Assembly: GCA_905250075.1 (NCBI GenBank)
Contig: CAJNOP010000011.1
Span: 620,001-684,000 of the forward strand
Reading direction: 5' to 3'
Length of the DNA: 64,000 bases
Source: Rotaria sp. Silwood1
Lineage: Eukaryota > Rotifera > Eurotatoria > Philodinida > Philodinidae
Below are positions 24,401 to 37,511 of this stretch, piece after piece. The position numbers were made by a program, and so were the translations under genes. Each line of letters begins with the position of its first letter. Within the stretch, counting starts at the first letter, position 1. The notes beneath the pieces are model-generated. The model searched no databases, was not told the origin of the DNA, and saw nothing but the letters and a program-made list of their open reading frames with translations.

Positions 24401-27400
24401 CAATTATTATCGAAAATCATTTAATACAACAACAAATCAATCACCATCTATTGATAAATTATCATTTCCTAAAATGCAAATTAAACAATTAAGAGATCAA
24501 ACAACAAATACATCACCTATATCAAATCTTAATTCAACAATTAAAATAAAAAAGAAAGTTAAAAAGAAAGGTTCATTATCACCGAATAATACTAATAGTC
24601 ATCATATAAATCCAGCATACAGTAATGGTCAAATGACTCCAACTGTAACATCACCAACAGTAACAAATCCTCCTACAGTTTTATTATCTTCATCATCACC
24701 AACTAATAATACTAGTCGTCCAAAATTACAGAAGGTTTTCTTCTTTTTTTGTTATTAATTAAAAATTTAAATGAAAAATACTTTTCATTTCCTTTACAGA
24801 GTACAAGTACAGAAATGTCTTATCCTTTTCCTGTATCAAAATTAATATTGAATCGTGACAGTCTAAATGTTTCTCAACGAGGTATGTTATTTTCTTTACC
24901 AGAGACCTTTCTTTTTCTTCTATTTATCGATCTATTTTTTAGATGGTGCCGATCTTGGTTTTCGTATAACAGGTGGTCATTCAATACTAAATTGTCCGGA
25001 AGTAGCAGCATGCATTGAACATATTGATAAACATCATAGAAATTATAATATATTAAAAAATGCTGTACAAGAAGGTAAAATTCATTTTTAAATAATTAAA
25101 AAAAAAAAAAAAATTTTTTTTTTTTAATTTAAAAATTAAATCTAGGTGATGAAGTTCTTGAAGTTGGTGGAATATCATTACGTGGTAAAAGTGCCTTATT
25201 TGTTCAAAATTTAATGAATTCAATACAAGATGAATTTGAAATTATTGTTCGAAGGTACACATAATAAAAATAAAAAATAATATAATATTCCTTTTTTTTT
25301 TTCTTAGTCAACATGTTATACCATCTGTTTCACTTTCAATTGAAATTCATAAACCCGAAAAAAGAATTCCAAATATTCAAACAAATAATAACCTTGGAGT
25401 TTCATCAAATACATCATTAATTGTTGATTCAAATATTTCACGAAGACATTCAATGGATACATCACAATGTTCTCCAACACATTCATCAACTAATACAGTT
25501 GTTAAATCACAATCAACAATAATGCCATTACCAAGAAATGATTCAAATGATACATCTGAACAATTACTTGCACCTACAATTACTCGAAAGAAAAGTGTAT
25601 CTTCAAAAGAACGTCTTTTCTCTGTTGAATCTCTTCATCGTACATCATCAATTAAATCAGCTGAACATTTAAAAAAAGTAGCTACACAACAATCTGATAT
25701 AAATCGTAGTCATAGTGGAACATATAATTTACCAGAACAAGAACGTCAACATTCAATAAAACGTGATGTACAAAAATCCACGTCATTATCTGTAACAACA
25801 CCAGAACAGGTAAATCATTAAAAAAAAAAAAAACGAATTTCTATTCATAAAAATTCTGTTTTTTTTTTTTTTATTATTTTTGTGTATGTATGTATTTGTT
25901 TGCTTGTAGAAAATTTCAAATGATGATACAACAAATTCATCACAACCAATACAACGTCGTCGAATATATGAACATCGTAATAGTTTACTACCGAATGATC
26001 CAGGTTTAAATGGAGCTGGAAGTAATTCATGTATTGATCGACGAAATTCAAATGAATCTGATGAAAGTGATAATCTTTCACAATATTTTCGTTCATCACC
26101 AAGTCGAAAAAGTAGTTTAATGGCAACAAATGATGTATCAAATATTTTAAATACAAATATATCTCATGAACAAACAAAAAATATTACACCAATCGATGAT
26201 AATAATACTGATAGAACAATAGATGCATCAAATCGTTTACAAAGTTTTATTAAATCAACTGATGAACATCGATTATCAAGAGAATCAACTGGTGGTAATT
26301 TAATAAATCTTAATAAAACCGATGAAAAAAAATTATCAACTTTAGGTTCATTTAAATTTTTAAAGAAAAAAACAAAATCTGTCGATTTTTCAAATCAAGT
26401 ATGTTTAAAAGACAAAAAAGAAAAAAAAGAAATCGGAGTAAATTATAAACATTAACGATTGATTTATTTATTTTATTTAATTAGCCAAATGAAATACGTG
26501 AAAATGATTATGTTGGTGATATTGAATTACAAATTGGACATAATAGTGAACGTGAACAATTAGTTATAAGAATAATTCGAGCAAAAAATCTACTTGCAAA
26601 AGATACAAATGGTTATTCAGATCCATTTGTTAAAGTTTATTTATTACCAGGAAGAGAGTAAGTTCATATTTAAATATATTATAATTAATAAACAATTTTA
26701 AAATTTAATAATGATCTTCAAAAACATGTTTTATGATCATGATTTGCCTTTCTTATTTGAAATTCGCTAATAAAATGTAACTTTCTTTTTATATCAAATC
26801 ATTAGACTTCAATAGTTATACCGTTGGAGTCTCGTTGTCTTTTTTTCAATGACACTAATTCTAGTATTTTGATAGATAAAAAGATATTATACTGAATTAT
26901 AGCTTTCTTTGAGTTTAGTTATAATAGATTAAATTTAAAATGAGACAATGCAATAAAGCTTGTCATGTCTATGAATAATAGATGTGCACGATACATTCGA
27001 ATAATTAATTGCACAGTATTATTCGTTAATCTGCATGTTAAATCTATACTATAATGAAGAAAACAACTGATAGTCGTGTCTTAATTAACGAAGGAGCTTT
27101 TTTTCTTTCCGAAAAATATTTTTCTCAACGATCATGATTATCTAAAGATAGTCTTCAAAAAAATGTCTGTCGAACATTACTTTTCTCACTAGGGAACATT
27201 TTCAAATGATCGATTGTTATTGAATTGAGATTCGGTACATCAGATAGACTCTGATGACATACAAGAAAATTTCAAAATGATAAGTCTTCTTAGATCTTCT
27301 GCTAAAAGTCATAAACATTTTATTGGAATTTGAATTTCTGACATGATGTGCATCAATACACTGAATGGTAGTATGTCGGTCAGATATTTTATCCAAAAGT

Positions 27401-28458
27401 AGGTCTATTTGTTAGTAGAATACTCTAAAAACTTCAGTTCAAACGAACATGTTTTTTGCCGAGATATTAAAGTTTCAAAAACCATTAATATTTCATGATT
27501 CTTTTTGTTGACACTTCATATGTGGAAAAAGGAATATTTTTTCTTTTTTGTTGAGCTGGAATTTTGAAATCATTCTTCTAACAAATAGATCTGTTTGTAG
27601 AATAAATGTCAGATTGACATACCATCATTTGATTTATTGATATATGCCATGTCGAAGACCAAAATTCTCAATAAAATAATCATAACCCTGGGCAAAAGTC
27701 CTAAGAGAATTTATCCTTTTGAGTTTTTCTTTTTATCATCCTCTGAAATCTGTCTTATAAACAGAGTTCGAATTGGAACACAATTGACTAGTTGAAAATG
27801 TTTCCTCATCAATCTAATGATTTTTTGCGAGAAAACTTTCCTTCATTATTTTTTCAAAGTTAAATATTACTGTTCCCAAAAAAATAGTTTCTTATGACTA
27901 TCTTGTATGTTTGACGAAAATAGAGATATGTTTCTAGTTTATGAACACATTTTTTGGACTTTATTATATTTTCTTTATTATTTCTTTTTTTTTTAGTCAA
28001 GAAAATAAACGTCGAACAAAACATATCTCAAAAAATTTAAATCCTATATGGGATCATACTGTTATCTATGGAAATATGCATAGAGAAGAATTACAATATA
28101 AAATGCTTGAATTTACTGTTTGGGATTATGATCGATTTAAAGCAAATGATTTTATTGGACAAATAACAATTGATTTGAAAGGTATTTATTTTTGCTTTTT
28201 TTTGGGGGGGGAACAATAAATAAATATTCTCTTTTATGATTGTTTTTCTTTTGTGCTCAATTATTAGATGCTAATGTTATTGATGATAAACCACATTGGT
28301 ATCGTTTGCAAGCATTACGTTCTCGTGAAGAAGCTACTAATCGTGGTTCATCTCCACGCTTATTTAAAAAGACATCAGTTGATTCAACAGCTTCATCAGT
28401 GTCAACATCCAATAAAAATACTGTCAATATGCAATCTCGTGTCAATCAACGTAAATAA
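21478..28458 (+). CDS. Piccolo/Fife/RIM-family presynaptic active-zone scaffold (PDZ + C2)
   Basis: About 1,350 residues in twelve exons, ATG at 21478, stop at 28456-28458. Order: Pro/Ser-rich start; E-L-D-L-S-H-L-N-R-E-E-Q-E-H-I helix like the RIM Rab3-binding helix (near residue 110); a half zinc finger, C-x2-C...C-x2-C (exon 22645-22810); a long Ser/Asn/Asp-rich disordered region; a PDZ domain (24942-25253; L-G-F-R-I-T-G-G, later G-D-E-V-L-E-V-G-G); another disordered stretch; and one C2 domain (26485-28300). The C2 reads N-G-Y-S-D-P-F-V-K-V-Y-L-L-P-G-R, K-R-R-T-K, V-W-D-Y-D-R-F-K-A-N-D-F and P-H-W-Y-R-L-Q. It keeps the calcium-binding aspartates and is closest to Piccolo C2A, unlike the calcium-blind C2A of RIM. 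These proteins organise synaptic vesicle release sites with Munc13 and calcium channels. No second C2 domain follows in 2.5 kb. Piccolo/Fife is my preferred family, RIM the alternative. Confidence 0.8.
27110..27940. mobile_element. Large imperfect palindrome in the C2-domain intron
   Basis: Most of the 1.34-kb intron 26659-27996 is a fold-back structure centred near 27510. Matching blocks include ggtctatttgttagtagaat (27401 on) against attcttctaacaaatagatc (27571 on), gtatgtcggtcaga against its inverted partner at about 27612, and gaacattttcaa (near 27195) against ttgaaaatgtttcc (near 27793). Arms of roughly 400 bp are diverged by eye to perhaps 70-80% identity. No coding sequence. The ends are not sharply defined and no target duplication was found. 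Confidence 0.55.
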
Positions 28459-30988
28459 TCGAGAAGCTTGAATAATTATATTTCCTTTTTTGTTTTTCTT
28501 GTTTTGTTTTTTTTCTTTTTTTTTTTGTGCTATTTTTTTTATCTATATTCATATATACTAATCTATTCAGATATGAACATTTAAATGCATATCTACTTTT
28601 ATTTTAAATCAACTAAAAAAAAAAAACAGAACTCTTTTTGTTTTTATCTTTCATAAATGATAAATCAAAAGATAATTATATACGTTTTATTTATTTGTTC
28701 TATTGTATTTGAATAGACATTCTTTTTAATATGAACTTTGACATTTGACGATATGTTTTCATATAAAAGATATTGTTAAACATCTATCTATTCGATACTT
28801 TTTAATAAATTGACATTAAATGTGCTAATTGTTTTTTTTTTTCTGTTTTTTGTTGGTGTTGTTGTATAATTGATATTATTGTAATATATTCTAACAAACG
28901 AACGATAATGAATATTTTATCATTTTCATATTTAAAGATTTAGTAGTATTTATTTTATCAAAGGCTTTGATTTCAATGTGAAGAAAAAATTTTTCTACTA
29001 AAACTGTATTGATATAATTGAACTTCTTTTTGAAAAAAAATTTTCTTCAAGACTTGTTTTTAATTTATTTAAGAGCTACTATAGTTTTTGAATATAGATT
29101 TAGTCTTCTGTATCAAATATATAGTAAGAATTTTTAGTTATTTTACAATACTTTTTTTCATTAATATTATAATTAAGAATAGCTTTTCTTCTTTTCAACT
29201 GAAATTTTTATCATTGATACTTGGAAGTATTTTCCAGAGGTAAAATTGACTGTTTTTGTTTTCAACTTTCCCACTCAAATTTATAGGACTCTCAAAGCCA
29301 CGACTTTTGTTTTCCCACCGACTATATTCGTATTTCTGAACAAAAATTCACGTTAATCAGATAAGTGTGTTAAGGATCGTAATATATTAAAATACGGTCG
29401 TATGAAAAACTAGAGTTCTTCAAGAGAAATAGCAAATATGTTTTTTTTTGTTCGAACATGTGTCTCTTTATTTTTAGTACTCGTGTCTATGATGAAAATT
29501 CCAGTATGATCGATTGTACCATCTCCGAAAGTTAGAAACTGTCTAAACTTAAGATAGACTAATTCATTTGGAAAACATCATTATCAAAAATGTTGACAAC
29601 TCTCAACATAATAAATGTTTTTTTTATTTTTTCTTATATCAATTTCCAAACAATATGACATCATATCTTTGATCGGAAATAAATATTAATTTGTTTTTTT
29701 ATTAAAATTTAACAGAACAAGAATGAATAATCATTGAAAAAGAGTTTAAAGTGATTCTTTTTATCGATTTGATATCTTGACAAAAGTAGATTTTTGACTG
29801 GCACTAAGATCAATTGAAATTTCACTTGAATATATTTGAGTGTTACCGAAAGAAGATAGTGTCAAGTGGTGCATACTTTTTGCTTAGAAAAAATATATTG
29901 AATCATAGATACATGAATATAACTTAAATAAACAAGAAATATAGCATAGTAAAGGTACTGAGTTTAAAGTGCTCGTACACGAGAACAGTTTTCAGTAGGA
30001 TATTCAAAAAAATAGTCTACTGCAAATAGTTTCAGTATATGGAAACTGATCAGATACTTGTCTAGTTTTTATATAGCATTTTCTTGAAGTTTTTGAAAAA
30101 GTCAATCGACTGAATACATAGAATTATTCTGCAATAAAAAAAACTCAAAAGTTTCTGTTACATACTAATAGTAGAGTACCCTTTCGAATACTTCAAATAT
30201 GATACACTCATTAGAAAAGCTGCCTTGACGAAAATATGAATAAGACTATAAGTTGGATTATTTATGCTTTACAAAACAATATGATGCAAACCATCAAATC
30301 TTTGTCGAACACAATATGAAATCATCTGCAATGAACTATCTTTTAAACTTATTTATTGATACATTACATTTTAAAAACTACAACTTTATTGTATTATTAG
30401 AATTACTAACGTTTTAAGTCAATATTACTCCATCTACTATCGTCTAGTAATTATTAGTTTATTGTATATTTTGACCTTCTAAAATTAATATATACTTATC
30501 AGAGTAATTTTCTTTTTAATAAAATAAAAAATAAATAAATAAATATTCGATATAATAATTGTCAGATGTCGTTAATATACAGTTAATAATTAAATAAATT
30601 TTTTGTTTCTTATTATCAATTCTATTTGATAACTTAATCGTAGAAAAAAAATATATTTCTTATCAATTTTAATATTGATAAATTAGTCGATTTTATCGAT
30701 AGGAAATGGTAGTTCGGTATGTCTGAATGACTCATCGATACGGTTATTATTGACGAAATTGAATACCTGTCAATATTCGATGTTTTTTTTTTCCTAGGGC
30801 ATATATATATATATATTAGGTTTTTTTAATCAAAATTATCCAATTATTATTCATGTTGATTTGCAGTATAATATCATTTATTTTTTTCGTGATACAATTT
30901 TGAGATAACACGAAAAAAAACAAAAAAAATATCTTTTTTTTGATTTTTTCTGGTGTCTCATATAATAATAATTTATATTTATTATCGA
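28459..30988. other. Intergenic region, no gene seen
   Basis: A 2.5-kb AT-rich spacer downstream of the active-zone gene, starting with T-rich 3' UTR-like sequence and ending before the RasGEF gene. I looked in particular for a second C2 domain (calcium-binding loops or WHxL-like end) and saw none. No other structure could be supported. Confidence 0.5.
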
Positions 30989-31464
30989 ATGTCCCTTTGC
31001 CGTCGACCTATTCGTCGAATAGCCATAGCAGCAAAAACTGGTTCACTTATCAATAAAACAACATTAAGAAGTTTTAGTCAGCAAAATATCTATACACAAT
31101 TAGAAATAACTCATCTCGTAAGTCAAAGTAAACGTTCATTTATTTTTACGTGTATAATCTAAAATGACCTTGATTGAATAAGGCTATAGAAAAATATGTG
31201 TTGTACTCGTGTGTACATAAATGGCTAACATACTTAAATTCCTCAAACATACTTGTAGTTTTTTTTGTTTATATTCTTGTTCTTTTTTTTTTTTAAAGTG
31301 TCACTGTCGTTTAAGTTTTCAATCATTATTGGTTTTAGAGAGATTAAAAAGAAAATAAACGTGTGTTGATGCAGCATTTTTTATTGACGCCTATATCATC
31401 ACCGTTTCTTCGTCGAAGAAAACAGTTTTCTCATAATGATACAATGAAGAGTTCCGAGGAACAA
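30989..31464 (+). CDS. Putative alternative 5' coding exons of the RasGEF gene
   Basis: Two exons (30989-31117, 31375-31464) with good splice sites encode 73 residues (start MSLCRRPIRR). Both are phase 0 and basic/Ser-rich, with no known domain. They lead towards the RalGDS-like gene, but joining them to its next exon at the visible splice sites gives a stop codon in frame. Either an unseen micro-exon of 3n+1 bases lies between them, or these belong to another transcript or to the 5' leader. They are kept separate for that reason. Confidence 0.35.
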
Positions 31465-32020
31465 GTAAGATAAGCTCTATTAACGGATATTAATCCTGTT
31501 TTTTTTTTTATTTTATTGGAAAATAAAATAAATATTTAATGCCATTCATGCTCTATGCTATGCATGTTTGCTTTATTATTTTTTTCCAAATAATTGTATG
31601 CACTTACATTAGAATTAATCAGAAGCAAAAAAAAAAGACTTACGCCTATAGAATTCTGTTTTATTATATGATCAACATACAGTCTATTTGAGTATCAAAA
31701 CTCATTCTATAATCCTTTTTCTGTCTCTCGACTCACATATGTCTGGGTTAACATGTTCACTTGAGTCTTATATGAAGGTTGTATTCTGCGATAATGAAAA
31801 GAACAACATTGGTTGGTTTCTACTGATAAGAAAGAGAATTTGTACTTTTTTTTTGTTATCCTTTCAAATAGAAACTAGAAAAAAAAAGAAATGAAAGATA
31901 ATGACTACAAAATGATTATTACTGCTCTTTATCAATAAATTAGTTAAAATGTATATATTTATATCTATTATGTATACCCTATATTATTTAATCTATTTTA
32001 TTATCATCCTAGTTTGATTC

Positions 32021-35000
32021 ATGTATATCGATTCATCAGAATCTGATATTGAATTATATCCATTTGACTTAACACCACTATTTGATATTTTACATCCGTC
32101 GAGTTCAAAGCTCATTAACCGATTATGGCCAACTAAAAGTCATCAACCAGTAGGAAAAGAAAAAAAATTTAATTGAACTTCTCCATAGAGTAGAATTTTT
32201 ATAAATAAATTTATATTAAATATTTACGAGTCATTACATATCATGATATCATACTAACATAATTTAATAAAATGGATTCGTATTAATGAGATAGATGAAC
32301 AAGTCTAGTTCTTGTATTTGTTCTGATCAAAATCTTTTTTCATATTTTTTATTTAAATCTTGCTCTTAATCAATTTCTATTTCATCATAGAATAACCAAC
32401 AACCTCAATTAATCGGTGAAGAACAACAAGACGATGCTATATTTAAAATTTATTTAAAACGAGTTCCACATAAACATTCATCACTTGTTGATTCATCTTC
32501 AACCATAAATACACTTGTTGATGATACAAATGAACAGGTTTTATATTTAAAAAAAAAAAGAAAACGAATCATAATCTTTTTGTTTTTTTTATTATTCTAT
32601 AGCAGGAAACAACCGGTGATGCTTGTAATAATGATCGTGGCACATTACTTTATTCTACCATAAAAGTATATCAATTAAAAGCTGGTACACTTGAAAAAAT
32701 TGTTGAATATTTAACAAATGATACTGGTGAATTAGATGCAACACATATGCATATATTATTTTCTACATATCGAACATTTACAAATACTCGAACATTAATT
32801 GATACAATAATTACACGTTACCGAACTGTTCTTCCAGCTTCACTCGATATGACTGAAGATGTTCGACAAAACACTCTCAAGTAAGAAATAGTGTCAAAGT
32901 AAAAAAAAAACAAGTGAACGTATTCTTTTATTCGATCATTCTATTTCTTCTTATTATCAGTGAGATTCAAACAGAGTATGAGTATATTTATCTATTTATC
33001 CATCTATCTATATTCATTTATTTATCTTATTATGCTTATTTTTGCTTCATGTTTTATTTGAAGAATAATAAAAATAGTTATTTTTATTTATCATAATTCA
33101 ATAAATAATATTTTGTTATTTTTTTTTAGGAGTCTTCATATAGCAATAACATGTTTTTTAAATTCGTATAAAGAAGCTTTTTGTGAACCACCACGTTATT
33201 CAACATTAAGTCATTTTATAAAACATATACCAGATAAAGATTTACAACAACAAGGTCAAACATTATTAGAAGAATTAAAAGATAATGAAGATACTAATCA
33301 AGTTAATAATGATAATAATAATTATTTAAAAAATAATTTTTTATACAATGAAAAAGGTTTTGATTATATAAAACCATGGAATCTACTTGAAATGTTAAGT
33401 ACAATTATTGCTGAACAATTAACTATTATTGATGCTGTATGTTAAATTCGATATATGATTTCAAAAAGATTTTTTTTCTTTTTTTAGGATTTATTAAAAC
33501 GTGTTTTACCATATGAATGTTTAACAACATCAAAAAGTAATTGTTCTCGTCGAACAAAATCTAATAAATCAAATCATAAATTATCAACAATTGATAAAAC
33601 AATTGAATTTTTTAATGCTATTGTTGCTCGTGTTATAGCAACAATACTTAAAGAACAAGATGAACAACAACGTGCACTTATTATTGAAAAATGGATTGAT
33701 GTTGCATATCAATGTCGAAAAATAAAAAATTTTTCATCATTAACAGCTATTTTAAATGGTCTTTTATCTGGTTGTATATATCGTTTAAATAAAGCTTGGT
33801 CTTATGTAACATCAGATTATCAGTCAATATTAGAAGAATTAAAAAATGTTTTTGGTAATTGTGCAGATAGAAAACAAGCAAGATCTATACTTGATAAGGT
33901 ACGAACGATTTTTATCATAGTTAAATTATGGCTTAAATTTTTATTTTTATTTGAAAAATTTCATGATAAATATATATATATGTTAGCGTCCAATCTCGGA
34001 TTGGCCCAGACGAATCGTGGATGCTTACATTGAACTAGTCCAATATCGGATTGATGCAATTCGATTCACTAAAATATCAATTACTCTTGAGATAGATGTT
34101 GGATTCGAATTATTTTTTTGGAAATTATGTTCGCACAATGCCGTTTTAAATATTACAAGCGTTCAGACAGAAGAACTTTTCATAAAAGTTGTTGTTCTGT
34201 AGAAATTTATTCATAACTCCAAAACTTTAACTTAAATCTGTCTAACGACGATTATGATAAACAAATTGAAATTATGTGAACATAATTTCAAAAAAAAAAT
34301 AATTCGAATCCAACATCTATCTCAAGAGTAATTGATATTTTAGTGAACCGAATTGCATCAATCCGATATTGAACTAGTTCAATGTAAGCATCCACGATTC
34401 TCCTAGGTCAATCCGAGATTGGACGCTAACATATACATATATATATTAGAATACTAAAATATATTCTTGCAGCAATTAGATGAAATTCGCCTCATGCTAC
34501 CACAGGACATTGTAGGTTTGAATATTTTAACATTTTGATTTGATATTTTTGCATGTTAATATATTTATTTGCTTGTAAATTTCTAAATTTTATTTGTTTC
34601 TAAAAACTAAGAAATTAAAAAAAAACAACGAATGTTTGCATGCATGAAATTGTTTTTATTTTCTTTAATTTTGCTATTATCTTATAATTAATTCATAATA
34701 CACACATAAATATATATATATATATAAGCTTTATTTAATATTAAAATATTTGATTTAGGAATGTGCAACAAAATATCTTAATGTAACTACTGCAATTAAT
34801 GTAACTTTTGGAAGAAAATATCGGAATAAGACGACACGTGATCAACAGAAACCAGTATGTTTTATAATATAATCCATTATTATTATTATTTTGTTTTTTT
34901 TTTTTGTGTAGACAATGCTTGGTACGATACCTTATTTAGGTTTTTATTTCTATGATTTGACATACATCGATTCTGCTTATCCAAATACAATAGTCATCGA

Positions 35001-37511
35001 AAATGATAATTCATCATCATCATCGAAAAAATTAATTAATTTTGAAAAACATCGAAAAGAATTTGAAGTTTTAGCACAAATTAAATTATTTCAATCAGCT
35101 GCTAATGCATATATAACATTACATCCATTACCACGTTTTAAAGCTTGGTTTGATAATGTTCGAATTTATAATGATGCTGAAAGGTTAAACTTAATAATAT
35201 TTTATCTAAAAAAAAACAAAAATAAATTTGTTTTATTATATGATTTGATTTTAGTTGGGAATTATCCTATCAAATTGAACCAAAAGAAATAACAGATAAT
35301 TGTCAAGGTCTAGAACAATTAGTTCAACATTTTGGATCTCCAGCATTGAAATCACCGTATGTTATATATAATTTAAATTAATAAATAAAAAAATTTCTTT
35401 TTTTTTAATTTTAGTACAAGTGAACAATTTCCATTCGAAGTATCATTAGAATCACAAATAATATCAAATAATAATAATGAACCAATGACAACATCAGGTC
35501 TTTCACTACAATCATCACCATCATCAACATCACTCGATAAAATGAGTATAATATCAAATAATTCTCTAACTCAACAGTATTTTGAAAAAAAACAATCAAG
35601 AATAAATAAAGTAAGCAAAACAAAAAAAAGACAAAATTTTCTTTCTTTATCGATTTTTTAATAATTTCTATATTTTTTAAAGAATTCTCATGTAAATCAT
35701 TCACGATCATCATCAGCTTCGAGCTTTTTAACTTCATCAAATGGTAGTTCAAGTCAAGGTTATATATCAGCAACAGCATCACCAAAAACTAATGCTGAAA
35801 ATTCAACATCAAGCACTTGTGATAATGAAGCAATCATTGCAAAAGTACATTTTGCTGGAAAAAATGATCTTTTATATAAAAAAGTTCGAGTAAGTTTAAT
35901 ACTATGAAAATCTAATATATAGAATAAAACAATTCGTCAAAAATATATCACTGATTTAAATTTCTAGTAAAAGTCATATGAAGACATCATATCGATTTCC
36001 TATATCCTCGCTAGAATTCTGATAGATGATACTAATTCAACATAAGAATCATAAAATTAACGATGAAATCATAGAATGCATTATAAACCTACGTGCGAAC
36101 AATAATCTATACTATCATCTATTATTCTTATTATAAATACATGAAAATTATTAAATAAACCGGTCATTTTTTTGTTTTGTTTAAAATAATATTTAGAAAT
36201 TCTTTAGAGTCATTTCGAAAGTACAATGAAGGGGGGGGGGGGCCGAACTTTACTATTCTTACTATAGTCAAACAATGAGAAAAAGAAACAGATGCATCAG
36301 TTTTCATTATTGTATCTTGAAATAAATTAGAGAACGCCATAGAATACATACCCTATAGATAACCTGTGTTGTTCTACATTGATCTTGCACATATAGAAAC
36401 AGAATAACCTTTTTCTGAAATGTAGAACCTGGAGGATAATATCTGAGCTCGACAGAACACATCAAAGTTACCTCATTGATCATGATATAATGAAATTTTT
36501 CTATGATTATCGATAGTAGCCGGAAAAGTAGATACTATATCAGCCACTATTGCTTCAGTGGAAAGATTATTTAGCTTAGTTGGATTGACATTTACTCAAA
36601 GAGAAATATATCTATCATTAAGTCAAACTGATAACATTATTTATTTGTGCTTATAAAAAAAATTCAAGAAAAAATAATAGAATGAAAATTTATCTTTTTT
36701 CTTTGTCTCCGTATTTGTAATTGAATATAATTTTGAATTCTGTATCTTTATCTTTGTTACATTTTGATTTTGATTTTTTTCTGAAAAATAAAAATTAATA
36801 TATGAAAATATGAAAATATTCAATAGATAAGAGTCATTATGAAATGTAGATCAATCCAAGAAAATAAAAACATTAGAAAAAAGTACCGACAATACATTAA
36901 AATGTTATTTTTGAAATATGAGATGTTATTGATAATAACTTGAGTACAAAACAAAATAATTTAATTTTTCTATTAGATAATACTAAATGCGTCAAAATAA
37001 GATATTTTACTATTTTATTTTTTTTTGCAATATGTTATTGCTTAAAAACAGAAAAGTGGTCTCCGGAAATTAAATTTACCGTTCGGAAATATATATGAAG
37101 TTTGTGTAAGATTTTTTTTTTTTGTCGTATTTTTATCTATAGATAAAAAATAATGAACGAACAACAAGTGTATTAAAAACTATTCTTGATAAATTTGGTT
37201 TTGATCCATCAAGTTATGATCAATATTGTATTGAACAACAGTTACCTGATCGAAGTAAGTATTAACTTTTTTTTTCTTCTTTGTTTTGTTATATCAATAA
37301 ATTATTTATTGTTATTATAGAAATTCTTATACTTGATCATTGTAATGTATTTTATGCACTTGCTCGTTCATCAGATGATGAACAAGTTGAATTAATTGTA
37401 AGAGAAAAAACTCGACAAGAACGTCAAGTAAAAAGCAATAATCCTTTGATTGGTACTGGACATAATCGAACACCGAGTGGATTTAGCACATCTTCTATTA
37501 ATAGTCGTTAG
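32021..37511 (+). CDS. RGL: RalGDS/RGL-type Ras-family guanine nucleotide exchange factor
   Basis: About 830 residues in thirteen exons from ATG at 32021 to stop at 37509-37511; all junctions checked are in phase. The Ras exchanger motif (REM) lies in exons 32604-33437 (A-G-T-L-E-K-I-V-E-Y-L, then I-L-F-S-T-Y-R-T-F-T). The catalytic CDC25-homology domain runs from about 33370 to 35350, with L-E-M-L-S-T-I-I-A-E-Q-L-T, K-W-I-D-V-A-Y-Q-C-R, the F-S-S-L-T-A-I-L-N-G-L helix and T-M-L-G-T-I-P-Y-L-G. A Ser-rich linker follows, then a C-terminal Ras-association domain (35830-37420, A-K-V-H-F-A-G-K-N-D...C-N-V-F-Y-A-L-A-R). This order (REM, CDC25, RA) defines RalGDS/RGL proteins, which are activated by Ras/Rap and load GTP onto Ral. 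Two introns are large: one carries a fold-back element (33981-34431), the other (35890-37141) a run of twelve G. Confidence 0.88.
33981..34431. mobile_element. Fold-back MITE with TGTTAGCGTCC ends in RasGEF intron
   Basis: A 451-bp element starting tgttagcgtccaatctcgg and ending ccgagattggacgctaaca, an exact 19-bp inverted pair. Homology of the arms continues inward for about 150 bp (shared blocks ctcttgagatagatgttgga and catccacgatt in opposite orientation). TATA-rich sequence flanks both ends, so a TA or TATA duplication is possible but cannot be separated from the local AT repeat. No coding capacity. Arm identity is higher than in the other fold-backs of this window, suggesting a younger insertion. 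Confidence 0.8.

Noticed and set aside
28459..30988. Possible second C2 domain of the active-zone gene
   Set aside because: Searched by eye for calcium-loop aspartates and end motifs in all plus frames; none found.
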